Positions 35,086 to 45,775 of a stretch of 64,000 nt of DNA are shown piece by piece (position 1 is the stretch's first letter; every line of letters starts with the position of its first letter). The DNA comes from Eonycteris spelaea (lineage: Eukaryota > Chordata > Mammalia > Chiroptera > Pteropodidae). The translations under genes were made by a program, and so were the position numbers. The notes beneath the pieces were generated by a model that worked only from the letters and a program-made list of their open reading frames with translations, did not search any database and had not been told where the DNA came from. Where the stretch lies: the NCBI GenBank assembly GCA_003508835.1, contig PUFA01000066.1, positions 868,001 through 932,000 on the forward strand. The letters run 5' to 3'.

Positions 35086-35978
35086 CTCTTTGCCATCAGT
35101 TGGTAAATTGTGCATTATTAGCACAATGATAACAGATCCCGACCTTGGATATTGGCAGTCAATAAACTTAGCCTTTCTCTGAGGATAGCTTGAATCAGTG
35201 TCACACGCTGGCTTTAGTTTAGTGCTTTGCAAACTGCCAGGTATGGTATTGTGTGCATTTTCTAACCACAGTGGGTCGGAATTTATAACAAGTAAGTACT
35301 GACATAGTGCAAGAGTTGAAAAAGGTTTGAGTGAAAAAATGAAAATGACCCAAGAGACTTGTCCCTGTTTTTCCCTCCCCCCTCCACAACATCTTATCAA
35401 ACTCGTACCTCAGAAGCTGGCGTTTTCTTTCTTGGGAGGAACTGCAGTCATGGGCTGTGGAGTTTACTGCACAGAGGGGTTTAAATATCAGTGATGCCTT
35501 TTGAGCCTTTTTCTCCATCTATGTAAGTAATGCCATGTAACACCAGGTCCGTTTTTCACTCTCAACTACAGTCAGCTCCAGCTTCTTCCCGTGCCTCTGG
35601 CTTTTGGACCCAAATCCCAGCTCTCCCTCTCTACCTGTTACTCCCTTCCTCTACTGGGAAGTCTCCCTGACTCACCCGGCTCACTCAGATGACATTTAAG
35701 AGACCAAAATATAATTTTTCTAATAGCAAAATACAGTAGGAAGGAGGAGAAAGTTTTAATCAAGTGGGCGTATTCTCCGGAGGGGACCAAGTACTTCATT
35801 TTAATTCCTCATTTCCCTTTGATGAAAAGTTTAGTGAATTTTTATTATGTAGAATTTATAAGACGACTGGGTTTAGGTAATCAGCTTTAATATTTATACT
35901 CTTAGGGAAAGAAATAGGAATCATTAGTAAGCATGCATAATTAATGAATAAATTACATTTCCCTTTGTTTTCTTCCAG

Positions 35979-36097
35979 GTACAAGGAAATGCTAGAACTA
36001 GTGATCTCACCCAGCCTTACAGTAAACAGCACTTGTCCGGGTAAACTGAAGCTTAACCGTGCTGACGCCGATGTCTGGACTCTGAGTGACATAGAAG
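35979..36097 (+). CDS. EYA2: EYA2 first coding exon (coding from ATG 35989)
   Basis: A pyrimidine-rich tract and cag end at 35978, and a gt donor (gtaggc) begins at 36098. The ATG at 35989-35991 opens 36 codons plus one base (phase 1) reading [14 protein letters not shown], then [18 protein letters not shown], then SDIE. From memory the human start is [14 protein letters not shown] followed by a similar KLKFNRADAAVWTLSD segment, so the match is clear although several residues differ. Only 10 nt of 5' UTR lie in this exon. The start has G at -3 but C at +4, a moderate Kozak context. This segment begins the N-terminal transactivation region and holds no catalytic residues. Confidence 0.95.
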
Positions 36098-36589
36098 GTA
36101 GGCCTCCTGGCGCGAGTGTTGCTGGGCTGGTGGCGGTCTCCCCTCACCCTGCGGAATACAGTAAGGGACTGACAACAGCCTTAGACAAGCATCCTTTCGA
36201 AAGTACTGGCATTATGACAATATCTCCTCCCGCCGTTTAGATTGTTGCCTCTGGACCAAAACTTTGGCATACGCTGCTGACAATTTTGTCTAGTCATTCA
36301 CGGTGAAAGTGTGTTCGTCCGTTTGGGTTCTGAACTTCCTGTCTCGGTTTCCAGTTCCAAGCAAGAACTGCTGACCCCTCCACAGATGACAGTCAGTTTC
36401 GGGTGTGTTCCAGGCGGGGCCGAGGTGTGTCCGCAGGGTCATGGTCCTGGCTGTGAGTTCCGTCCCTCAGCACTCTCCTGCCATCTCGGCATCCAGGCAG
36501 GCGCCTTGTTCACAGGGCTTTGACGCTGGGACAAGAACTCGTCTGCCTTTTGCTTTCAGGTCGGGTTGAAGTCAAGGAAGCAGAGGAGA

Positions 36590-36780
36590 GTTAAGCTGTT
36601 TTAAAAATTATTGGCAAATGATGCAGCCAGACTAGTTTTCACTAGAACAATTCCAGCTATTGTCTGCTTGTTTGGGATCTGTCAGCCTTCCTGGCAGAGC
36701 TGGAGTTAACAAAAGGCATTAAGCTATTATGTTTAACCATTGGGCTTTAACCCTTTATTAGACCAGCTTCGGGATTTGCT
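36590..36780. promoter_or_regulatory. Candidate conserved non-coding element about 0.5 kb downstream of coding exon 1
   Basis: A repeat-free block with AT-rich homeodomain-like words (aaaattatt, ggcattaagctattat, tttaaccattgg) and an E-box-poor background. The regulatory call is inferred from its position and lack of repeat character. Conservation could not be measured. Confidence 0.25.
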
Positions 36781-37244
36781 GCTGGTGTTCCGGGCAGAGC
36801 GGCTGTCGCTCCTTCCTGGTCTGTGTTTGATACCAGCTCACGGGGCACAAATGCTATGCAACTGTCATGGAAAACCAAAGAGATATGTGTCTAGTCAAGT
36901 ATAACATCACGAGCAATTTGCTTTTAAGTAACTCCAGGCTTCTGGAAGTGATTATTGATGTCACCAAGACAATGACATTTTCTTTAATGCTGTAAAAAGC
37001 TGAAACAACCCCGCTTCGAGTGCCGCCGACAGGGGCTGGGCTCTCATGCCCAAACCGCGTGGTGGAGGACACACCCTCATTCTTCCTGGCTCTCTGAAGC
37101 ATCCATGCAAACCACCCTTGGCTTTCTGAGAATTTGAAAAAATGTCTTGAGTCTTGCTCAAAGCCAGTCACCCTTTCTTTTTTCTGATAGAGACACAAGT
37201 CACTTTAAGACCACCTTCATTTCAGACCAGGAGAGGTAGGAAGA

Positions 37245-37475
37245 GGCAAAGACTGCCGAGTGAGGAAGAGTCAAGTCTGGGTCCCAGCGCCACTGCCAGC
37301 CATCCCGATGATCGTGGGCAAATCAGTGCACTTCTCTGGGCCTCACCTTTCTCACCTGTCAAATGGGGTGTACTCATGACCACACTTACAGGGTGCTTAT
37401 TGCAAAGTCTAAATAAGGGGAAGTTATGTAAAGTGCCTGGCACCCCTTAAGGGCATAGCACACTAGTTAAACTAT
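37245..37475 (+). repeat. MIR SINE
   Basis: It contains gatcgtgggcaaatcagtgc, acttctctgggcctcacctt, tctcacctgtcaaatggggt and gtaaagtgcctggcaccc. Confidence 0.85.
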
Positions 37476-37764
37476 TATTCCACTGTCATTCTCTGTATCA
37501 GATAACCGCAGTGAATTCAAAACCACAGTTGCAAACAGGCAGCTCACAGCCAAGTCTGACCCTCAGGTATGCCTTTGTTTGGTTTACACCATGTTGTTAA
37601 GTAAAAGTGAACTTGTAAGAATGGGGACAGCTGAGATAAAAATCTGGATGTCTGGTTTCTCTTGAATGCTGAGTGCTTTAGAAACACTGGGCCAGCATTT
37701 CTGCCTGGCTGCCACTAGTGGGAGCTAGGGGGCAGCTGTCCCTTAGATGAGTCCCTGCCTTTTG

Positions 37765-38065
37765 TCTCGAATTTTTATGAGCACATACTTTGTGCCAGGT
37801 ACTGTTCAGGACATGCAAATCTGGATTAGTTCTCCTCCTCTTCGTCACCATTAGAGTGGACACTTGACATTTGCAGCGTGCCAGGGATTAATGCATTAAC
37901 TCATTCGATCCCCACAACTCTAAGAAGGGATACTGTAATTAACTTCATTTTACAGATGAGGAGCTGAGGCACAGAGAGGTTAAGTAGCTTGATTGAGATG
38001 GCACAGCACAGTGACAGCTAAAATTTGAACCCGGATAGTCTGACTCCAAAGTGTGTTCTCCGGAT
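37765..38065 (-). repeat. MIR SINE, antisense (possibly with a preceding MIR/L2 tail)
   Basis: It contains cacatactttgtgccaggta, attttacagatgaggagctg, aggcacagagaggttaagta and tttgaacccggatagtctga. Confidence 0.86.
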
Positions 38066-38084
38066 CAGTGCATTGTACGGTTTT

Positions 38085-38250
38085 TCATGTAATTATTACA
38101 CCCCCTTTAGGCTATGAGCCCATTTTATAGGTGTGGAAGTTGAGGGATAGGGGAGTTAAGTAACCAGCTTAAAGTCGCACAACTAGTGGCGGGGCCAGGA
38201 ATAAAACTCAGGCACTCTGGCTCCAGAGTCCCCACTTCTAAACTCAGTGA
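38085..38250 (-). repeat. MIR SINE, antisense
   Basis: It contains cattttataggtgtggaagt, aagtcgcacaactagtggcg and gcactctggctccagagtcc. Confidence 0.8.
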
Positions 38251-38480
38251 TTGCTTTCTGCCAAGCTCTTGAGCTTCCAGACCCCAGATGTCCACCCCCC
38301 ACAGTAGTGGCACCCGCAGACACACCATCTCTCTCCTCATTGTGACTTGGAGCTGTTGGTGCCCTTTCCACCACCCTGGGGGGAGCTGCCTGCCAAGGCA
38401 AAGGCTTTTGGAGTGGCAGTGATGGGGCAGAGAGAGGTGGCTCCCAAGTTCCAAGCAGGCAGGGCCAGAGGGGTCAGGTT

Positions 38481-38498
38481 ACACACACACACACACAC
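38481..38498 (+). repeat. (AC)9 microsatellite
   Basis: Perfect AC dinucleotide run. Confidence 0.95.
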
Positions 38499-38739
38499 TT
38501 TTCTTTCTCTTGACATGGGAGTGAGCGCTGGGACTCTGTGGGGGACATTCCACCCTAGCTGTGGCCTCAAATGCTAGCCCAGCTGCTTTTCCTGCCCGGC
38601 CCCTCATCTGCTTCCGTTGGGCCCTTCCTTCTGTCATCGAGGAGGACCTCAAGGAGGCACGAGCCACAGGGCCTGCACTTGGGGGCCTGTGCAGGCACAA
38701 GGACCCCCGAAGCCCCGCAGGAACGCGAGCGTCCCGGCT

Positions 38740-38890
38740 CTGCCTCTTACCAGTGGGGGACCCTGGGCTGGCGGCCTAACCTCTTGGTGTTCGTTTGCCT
38801 CATCTGTTAAATGAGAATGAGTTTTCCACCAGCCTCAAAGAGTTGATGTGAGAATGAAAGGAGTTAAACTTGGAGAGGATTTAATGTCTA
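38740..38890 (+). repeat. MIR SINE
   Basis: It contains ctctgcctcttaccagtggg, tttgcctcatctgttaaatg and gagttgatgtgagaatgaaa. Confidence 0.8.
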
Positions 38891-38899
38891 AGAAAGTAT

Positions 38900-39172
38900 A
38901 GAATAAAATCTACATTCCTTACCCCTGGCCATCAGGCTCTACTTGCCTGTCCCCGCCAGCCTCTCACTCATCTCACCTCCCATCCCCTCTGTTCGCTGGG
39001 CCTAGCCCTGGGCCTGTTTCCTTTGCTGGAACTCACAAGCATGGTTCTGCCCTCAGAGCCTTTGCACTTGCTGCGCCCCTGCCTGGACCAGTCTCCCCGC
39101 TCCCTGCAGGACCATCCCCTCATCCCGCAGTTCTCATCAGAGAGACCTTGCTCATCGAAAGTAGCTGTTCAT
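38900..39172 (+). repeat. L2 LINE, sense, left part
   Basis: It contains tggccatcaggctctacttg, gccctcagagcctttgcact, tgctgcgcccctgcctggac and atcagagagaccttgctcat. It resumes at about 39945. Confidence 0.85.
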
Positions 39173-39174
39173 TT

Positions 39175-39860
39175 TCTCATTCATTCAACAGACGTTTTTC
39201 AGCCAGATGTCCAGCATGGTTCTAAGTACTAGGAAGAGAACACAAAACCCCTTTTCTCCTAGGGTACAGAGCAGGAGGCTGAATAATAAATCGGCAAAAT
39301 GTATTGCATGTTGAATGATGATGCTATGAAAAAAAATCAGGGAAGGTTAGGAAAGGCAGGGATATGGGCTGCAGTTTTCATGAGGGTGGCTAGGAAAGAT
39401 GTCGCTGGGAAGGTAACACTTGAGTAAAGCCTGAAGGAAATGAGGAGGACACTCCATGGTGACATGGAAGACGAGCCTGATGAGCAGAGGGAGCAGCAAG
39501 CACAAAGGCCCTGAGGCAGAGTGTTCCCAGAGCACTTGGGGAGCAGGAAGGAGGCCGTGTGGCTGAAGACCAGTGAGCAGTGGAGCGATGGGGGAGATGA
39601 GGTGAGCGAGATGACCAGGCACAGAGCATGCGGGGCTCTGCGAGCCGTTGGAAGGACTTCGGCTTCTACCCTGAGTGAGGCAGGGCCACAAGAGGGTTTG
39701 GAGCAGACAGGGCTGATCTGATTTATATATTGACAGGCTGCATGTGAGAACGGGCAAGGAGTGGGGACAGAATAGGAGCCCAGAGACCAGAGAGGAAGGC
39801 ATCGCAATAACCCAGTGGACGGGGACAGTGGCTTGGATGCAGTGGTAGCAACGAAGTGGT
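39175..39860 (-). repeat. L2 LINE, antisense, inserted in a sense L2
   Basis: It contains ttctcattcattcaacagac, gcaagcacaaaggccctgag, gcagggccacaagagggttt and gcaataacccagtggacggg. The 185- and 191-codon antisense ORFs here are by-products of this repeat. Confidence 0.87.
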
Positions 39861-39944
39861 GAGAACGGGTCAGACTCTGGGCCAGTTCTGAGGGGACAGA
39901 ACACTCAGCCAACAGGACACTCAGCCACGCTGTTCCCTGTCCTG

Positions 39945-40132
39945 TTTTGTTTTCTTCATATTCCTCCTTTCCATCAGAAGTTGTTTGTTTCTCGTTCCCA
40001 GTCTCTCTCCCCTAGAATGTGAGTTCTCGGAGGGCAGACCCTGCCCTCTTTAGTTGCCTCTGTCTCCCCTCCGCTGAGAACGAAGTATGATACTTAGTAG
40101 GTGCTTACAAGGGCTCGTTGAATGAGTGGATG
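39945..40132 (+). repeat. L2 LINE 3' end, sense, right part
   Basis: It contains tttgttttcttcatattcct, cccctagaatgtgagttctc, ggagggcagaccctgccctc and a cttagtaggtgcttacaagg tail. Confidence 0.84.
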
Positions 40133-40265
40133 CAGAAGACGAAGCGCTCCGGAGACCGCGAGACCGCGAGACCGCAGGACCCACCGTGCCGGCGCGCGCG
40201 CCCCCGTGGCCGTCCGTGCGCTCTCACGCCTCCCAGCCGCACCCTCCGCCGGCCGCCCTTCCTGT
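40133..40265. other. CpG-dense patch in intron
   Basis: About 130 bp of CpG-rich DNA starting where the L2 tail ends. It contains three exact tandem gagaccgc units (40152-40175) and a cggcgcgcgcgcc run near 40190. It is much shorter than a usual CpG-island promoter. Function unknown. Confidence 0.6.
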
Positions 40266-40628
40266 CCACTTTTCTTTTTCAAAGACAAATCACTTTCCAG
40301 TCAGCGGGAAACACACAGATGCAGGATCCTTGTAAAAACTGAACCGTTGGGCCAAACTCCCCCTTGCCACACCCAGTCGTCTTTTCCTCCGGTCCCCAGC
40401 GGTGACCACTGTTATCATGTTTTGGTGCATGTGATTTAAGGGCTTTCTCTATGCGCTTGCATGTGTATAAATGTATGTTTATATAATTTCTATATGTTTT
40501 TATAACTGTGTTTACCGTAGAAATATTGTTTTGCTGGAAAAAATTGGAAATACAAAGTTATCATACTATATCTATTTTCTAGAATTTTCTTCATCCACTC
40601 AAGATACATTCAGTAATGATCTACCTCT

Positions 40629-40660
40629 AAAAAAAAAACAAAAACAAAAAACAAAAAACC
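40629..40660 (+). repeat. A-rich (AAAAC)n tract
   Basis: An A-run followed by CAAAAA units. Confidence 0.9.
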
Positions 40661-41059
40661 CCAGTATACCAAAGAGTGACCTGCCCCAGGGCATTTAGGC
40701 ACTCCCCTGCAGATGATCGCTGGGGTTATTCCTAAGTTTTTTGATCTTACAAACTGTGCTGCAGGGGGCATTGTCATGTGAGCTGCTATCTGAACAAGTG
40801 TGCGTTTCACGGGGAGATGCCGAGAGGTGGGCTGCAGCCTCGTAGGGTCCCCTTCCCCTTCCTTTCTGCCTTGCGGACTCCCCCTTACCCAGCGTCACCT
40901 CTGCCTTCTCGTGAACCCTCCCAAACCTCTCCGCACAGAGAGTCGGTAGTTTCTCTTTCATCCCTTCATTTCTCCAGTCACATAGTCAACAAATTGTTTG
41001 ATGCGCCTGTCGTGTTAGAGGCAGATGGGCTCAGCCAGGCGATGTGTCTATCCCTGCCC

Positions 41060-41132
41060 TGAACCTGGGCAAATTCCCACCCATCTCTGAGCCTCGGTCT
41101 CCTGTCTGGATCATGACGATATGTTCACTGCA
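41060..41132 (+). repeat. MIR SINE fragment
   Basis: gaacctgggcaaattcccac and catctctgagcctcggtctc. Short and diverged. Confidence 0.55.
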
Positions 41133-41134
41133 TG

Positions 41135-41390
41135 CGTTCTCGTTCAGTAAATTGTCCTCAAATGCCTGCTGTGCGCCAGGCCCGGTGTAGGAGCTGGGAA
41201 TAATAATGGTGACCAAGATGGACAAGTCCCCTCTTGTAGAGTTTATGTTGTAGTGGAAGGGCAAGGTATTGAATTTTTAAACAAATAGGGGTTTCAGATG
41301 GGGATAATTTCTATGAAAAACAAAACAGGAACGTGACAGAGTGACCTGCATGTGGGCAGCTGGTTAGAAAGGCTTGCGCGTGATGTTAAA
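41135..41390 (-). repeat. L2 LINE, antisense
   Basis: It contains cctgctgtgcgccaggcccg, gtgtaggagctgggaataat and tcttgtagagtttatgttgt. Confidence 0.82.
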
Positions 41391-41454
41391 GGCTTTGCAG
41401 AGTACTCGATGCTTAGAAAACTCAGCAGAAGTTAGCTGTGTGTCTTTCCCCTTT

Positions 41455-41590
41455 AATATGTATAGAATCACCTGGGGACCTTGTTAAATTGTCGGTTCTG
41501 ATCCAGGCTGAGAATCTGCATTTCTAAGAAGCTCCGAGGTGATGCTGAGACTTCTGGTCCACCAGGCACTCTGAGTAGCAAGGTGCTAGC
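41455..41590 (+). repeat. MER5A-type hAT element, copy 1
   Basis: It contains agaatcacctggggaccttg, gagaatctgcatttctaaga and agctccgaggtgatgctgag. Confidence 0.87.
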
Positions 41591-41591
41591 T

Positions 41592-41775
41592 CAGTGGGTC
41601 TCAAATTCTCTTGTACATCAAATTGCCTTGGAAGTTTCACTGGTACACAGAAGGTAGAGCCCTACCTCCAGCATTTTTGATGCTGTAAAGGTTTGGCCTG
41701 GGGCCCCAATAATTTACATTCTAAAAGTCCCAGGTATGCTGATGTGGCTGGGACCACACTCCTAGAACCAGATTT
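41592..41775 (+). repeat. MER5A-type hAT element, copy 2
   Basis: It contains cagtgggtctcaaattctct, gtagagccctacctccagca and ggtatgctgatgtggctggg. Confidence 0.84.
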
Positions 41776-41940
41776 CAGAGCTGGCTACATTGGAATCTTC
41801 TGGAAGTTAAAAAAATTCTTTAATGCTAATGTGTCACCCCAGAGAGTCTAACTGGTCAGAAGTGTGACCCAGGCAATGGAGATTTTTTTTTTAACTCTCC
41901 AGATGAGTGTATTGGGCATCCAAGGTTGAGAACTATTACT
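41776..41940 (+). repeat. MER5-type hAT element, copy 3
   Basis: It contains tacattggaatcttctggaa, ccagagagtctaactggtca and aaggttgagaactatt. Confidence 0.72.
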
Positions 41941-42062
41941 GTAGACACTGAATTCTTCCAGAACAAAGACAATTTTTTATTCCTATATGTCTATTTAAAT
42001 TTTTGTTCCTAATTAGCACACAGCTCAGTGCCTAGTTCATGGTAGATTCTTAAAAATCATTA

Positions 42063-42352
42063 ATGGGTGGGAGAATGGATGGGATGGACTAACGGATGGA
42101 TAGGAGGAGGGTGGATGGAAAAATGAGTGGAAGATGGATGGGCGGGTGGGTGAATGGGTGGATGAATGAATGGATAGGAGATGGATGGATGGATGGATTG
42201 ATGGATGGATGGATAGGGGATGGATGGATGGATTGATGGATGGATGGATAGGTGGATGGATGGGCAGTTGGATGGATGGGCAGTTGGATGGATGGGCAGT
42301 TGGATGGATGGGCAGGAGAATGGATCAGTTGACAGATGGGTGGGTAGATGAA
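42063..42352 (+). repeat. (GATG)n satellite with higher-order units
   Basis: About 290 bp of GGAT/GATG repeats. Longer units are visible: ggatag-started units at 42172, 42211 and 42246 (39 and 35 bp), then three exact 16-bp units at 42261, 42277 and 42293. The HPSI-rich antisense ORFs are its by-products. Confidence 0.96.
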
Positions 42353-42439
42353 TACAGAGTGGTCTTGAGGAATCACAAATAACTTCAGGTTGGTATTGGC
42401 TTTGAATCCTTTGTAAAGTTTTCTTTACTTCCTCCTGCC

Positions 42440-42585
42440 CCATATTCCAGATCTGTAAAGTACAAAAAATAACTTACTCATTGGGTTGTAACAGGGAATA
42501 AAAGAGCTAAGACCTACACAGTCCTTTAGCATGGTGCCTGACTTGTAGGGACCACTAGAGAAATATTAGTTATGGTTCATCACTT
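42440..42585 (+). repeat. MIR SINE 3' part
   Basis: It contains ttccagatctgtaaagtaca, gtcctttagcatggtgcctg and gaaatattagttatggtt. Confidence 0.7.
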
Positions 42586-43827
42586 TTCAAGGGAAAATTG
42601 GGTTGGAATTATATCCTATCTTCTGGAAGGGGGTGGGGGAGTTACAGAACTAAGAAAGCAAAGCTGAATAGAGAAATTTTTTTCTTTTAAAATGCTGATA
42701 CATTATGCAGAAGCCAAGGCTATAATCTCATTAAGTGTTTCCTCAGAAGGGCGAAACCATGGCCCTGTGGAACAAGCTGGGCTGTCATCTGCTCTCAGAT
42801 TTCCTGCAGCAGCTCTGCCCTGGGCCTGACAAGGTCTAATTTTGAGTTTCATTCTCACTGGTTCCAGCTTGGGGCTGGCAGGCTGAGCTGCCAGGAGCCT
42901 TGCCAAGGTCCTCACCTAGGAGCCGTGGATCACCTTTACTTTCCCACCTCTGAGCCTCTCTCAAGGGCTTCCTTGGGGACTTGGCACCTAAAACAACCTC
43001 TGCCTGCATGGGACAGAATTGGTATAGTGTTAAGGAAATCACTAATCCCCTCTTTATGAAAGGGCGCTGACTATTGCCATGCAATGCCCTCCACGGATGA
43101 AGGACTTTCCCCCTGGAGCAGTGTCTCACAAATGTCACACATTCTCAGGCCGCTTTCTGCCGTCTATTCATACCACCTATACTGTCACTTGCTTACTCAT
43201 TTTCCTTCAAAACAACTCCCTTTCAGTAAATTCATTTTAAAAGTATGACAAAATCGGTTCCAGAAATAAAAGGTTACTTTGATAGTCTCATGATTCTAAT
43301 ATGCATTAAACTAGATTTGTGATGATTTAAATAAGAGTATATATTTACATACCCCCTCAAATCCTCACGCTCCGGGAAATACTGGCTTCATTCTTTTCAG
43401 TCCTCAGGAACATGCCCATGATGGACAAATGACTCATTTGCTGTCACACAGTCACTTAATGAGAGTCAATCAGAGTGCCCACTTCCAGATTCCTAACACA
43501 GTGCTCCTTCCTGCTGTCGCTGTCCCTGGTCTGGGAGCAATTTGCACCACCCACATGAGAGAGACGAGCTGTTCAGTTTATAGACACACACCTTCCATAG
43601 CAAAAACCTCCTCCGGATACCTCACTAGAAATTGTCTCATCTCATGAGGATCAGTTAGAAGCGGCCCCTGGGGTCCAGTTAAACAACATAATAGCAGATG
43701 CTGCTTTCAGAATTATTAGCTGCTTAATCCTCCCAGTGAGAGGTAAAAAGAAAAAAAAAGTGTGAACACTCAAATTGGGTTCCTGGATTTAAGTGGCTTA
43801 AGCAAGGGCCCCAGGAGAGTGGAAAGC

Positions 43828-44055
43828 TAATAATAGCTCCTGTGTGTTAAGCAGTTACCACTTGGCAGGTAGCTGCCTCTGTAACCCTTGCAGCAGCCCT
43901 GCAGGTATGAGATGCTGCCCCATTTTGCAGATGTGGAAAATGAGGCTAAGAGTGAGGGAGCGATGGACATAAGGTCACACAGTTCTAGTGCAGCAGAGTC
44001 AGGATTTGAATTTGGGTCTGACCCTTCTGCCCACATGCTTTCTTTGGAAGGAATA
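43828..44055 (-). repeat. MIR SINE, antisense
   Basis: It contains tgctgccccattttgcagat, gtggaaaatgaggctaagag, ataaggtcacacagttctag and agtcaggatttgaatttggg. Confidence 0.86.
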
Positions 44056-44404
44056 TTAAGTAAAAAATGTGAGGTTTGAGTTATAGATCTAGCCCACACA
44101 GCAGGTGCATAATAAACATTCGTTGAATGCATGAATGAATCAACAAAGTGGGTGTGTCCCTTGGGCAAGTTGCTTCACAGAATCACAAATACACACACTC
44201 ACACATGAGTGTGCACTTACACACAGACCCCAGCTTTAGTACTTTCAGACCAAAAAGTAAATTTGGTCTTTACTTTGCCCATTTGTATTACCTTCTTGGA
44301 CCTGATATGCGTTTGAGTTTGTGACTTCAGGAATAGAGCTTTATTTTTACGAACCCAGAATTGTGATACTTTTTAGTAATTTGCAGTTCATTACTAGCCT
44401 CTGG

Positions 44405-44552
44405 TCTAAACTCTAGTTACTCAAAGCGTGGTTTCTGGTCCTGCCACGTCAGTAGCGCCTAGGAGCTTCCTCGACCTGCAGACTTGGAGTCTGCCTCTTA
44501 ACGAGGTCCCAGGACGGTCCTGTGCACATTAAGGTTCCAGGTGCGCTGCTCA
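44405..44552 (+). repeat. MER5A-type hAT element
   Basis: It contains actcaaagcgtggtttctgg, agcgcctaggagcttcctcg and agacttggagtctgcctctt. Confidence 0.62.
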
Positions 44553-44569
44553 ACACTGTTCTGTTTCTT

Positions 44570-44765
44570 CCTTGCACCTTGTTATAATTATAACCAAGTA
44601 CTTATCTACGTCATTATATGTTTGCCATCCATCTTCCCTAAATGGAAGGGTCCACGAGAGCAAGGACCCTGATACATTTGCTCACCTAGTGTAACCCAGT
44701 TTCTAGCACATGCCCAGCACATGATAGGCAATGAGTGAGTGAGTGAGTTCATCCCAGAGGCTCTG
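44570..44765 (+). repeat. L2 LINE 3' end, sense
   Basis: It contains taaatggaagggtccacgag, agcaaggaccctgatacatt, agcacatgataggcaatgag and a (TGAG)n tail. Confidence 0.84.
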
Positions 44766-45742
44766 GCCATCCATTGAACTAATCCTTCTCCCTTCACCCA
44801 TAGGAGCGAAGAGGCTCTTCGCTCCCGGGAATCCTGGCTCTGCCCCTACATCCATGTTCATCCTTGACACAGCCCCACCTCAGGCCCCAAAGAGCCCTAC
44901 ATTGTCACATGCCAGCAGGATTCTCAATGGGGTCTACACCTTCCTTATCTAGGTAAACAGGAAGAAGGGAGGGATGAAGAAGATCATTCCATATATAAAC
45001 CACTCGTTTTTGGATTCTCAATTCCCAACTGTGCCATCATGAAAAAGATAAATGTGATACCCAGTTTTTAGAACAGGGACAACCAAAAATAGATAAATAA
45101 ATAAGGTGAAAGCCTGCGCTTTTCCAAAATCACACAGTCTGCAGAAGGAAAATCTGTTTGCACTCCCTGAGTGCCTAATTCTCATTTGCATAGTCTCCCC
45201 GGGTTGCTGGGGGTGGGAAGGGAAAGGAGGACAGGTTTGCGCAGCAGGAGATTGAGACCTGCCCCTGTGGGGAAGGCAGAGCTCAGCAATTCAGAGGAGC
45301 AGAGGTGGGGTGGGGCGAGCATGCAAATCGTGGAGGGGCGGTTGTGGGGAAGACTCTCTTCGAATTTATAGAATGCCAAGTTAATCCCAGCCCATAGGAA
45401 TGTTTCTGTAGATTTAGATGTTTATGAATATTTACATATTTATTAAAGAAAACATATTCGAAATGTTTAATTCAGTAACTTAAGTACCAAACACACTCAA
45501 GTCACCGGCTTTTACCAATAATGAGACCGTGGCTGCTTCAGAATGAGACAGTGCATTCTCTAGTCCTGGGGGAGGACGAAGACGGGGCGGCGTGAGGCCC
45601 AGCCTGGGGCGGCAAACCCCCAGTAGGGAGATTAGTTGTGTGAGCACCTACTATGCACTGGGGGCTGCCTCTGGCGTTAGACCACAGCAGTTCCAACTTT
45701 CTTTTAATTCAGCACACAGTAATGTTTTTGCAGTACCATTCA

Positions 45743-45775
45743 GCGTGCGCACGCGTGCGCGCACACACACACACA
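45743..45775 (+). repeat. 33-bp alternating purine-pyrimidine (GC/GT/AC) tract
   Basis: Strict R-Y alternation from gcgtgcgcacgcg through (CA)n, the best Z-DNA candidate in the window. Confidence 0.95.

Larger units (their letters stand above)
1..35978 (+). other. EYA2: Non-coding DNA upstream of first coding exon, presumed EYA2 intron 1 (partial)
   Basis: No exon was recognised here. The exon at 35979 starts at a splice acceptor, so this stretch is best read as the 3' part of the intron separating 5' UTR exon(s) from the first coding exon. It is dense in ancient MIR, L2, hAT and MLT1 copies, listed separately. An unlisted 5' UTR exon inside it cannot be excluded from sequence alone. Confidence 0.75.

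Noticed and set aside
34906..35400. 164-codon minus-strand ORF
   Set aside because: It covers an antisense MIR and adjacent unique DNA. The peptide has no family resemblance.
39337..39912. Overlapping 191- and 185-codon minus-strand ORFs, the longest in the window
   Set aside because: They lie almost wholly in an antisense L2 copy. Both frames are open because of pyrimidine-rich composition. No signal peptide, domain or splice context supports a gene.
42060..42443. 127-codon minus-strand ORF rich in HPSIHPS repeats
   Set aside because: It is the translation of the GATG satellite, which is open in several frames. No coding evidence.
44790..44850. Possible alternative second coding exon after ttcacccatag at 44801
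   Set aside because: No donor at a usable phase, and the encoded peptide does not resemble EYA2. The 47630 exon fits in phase and sequence.
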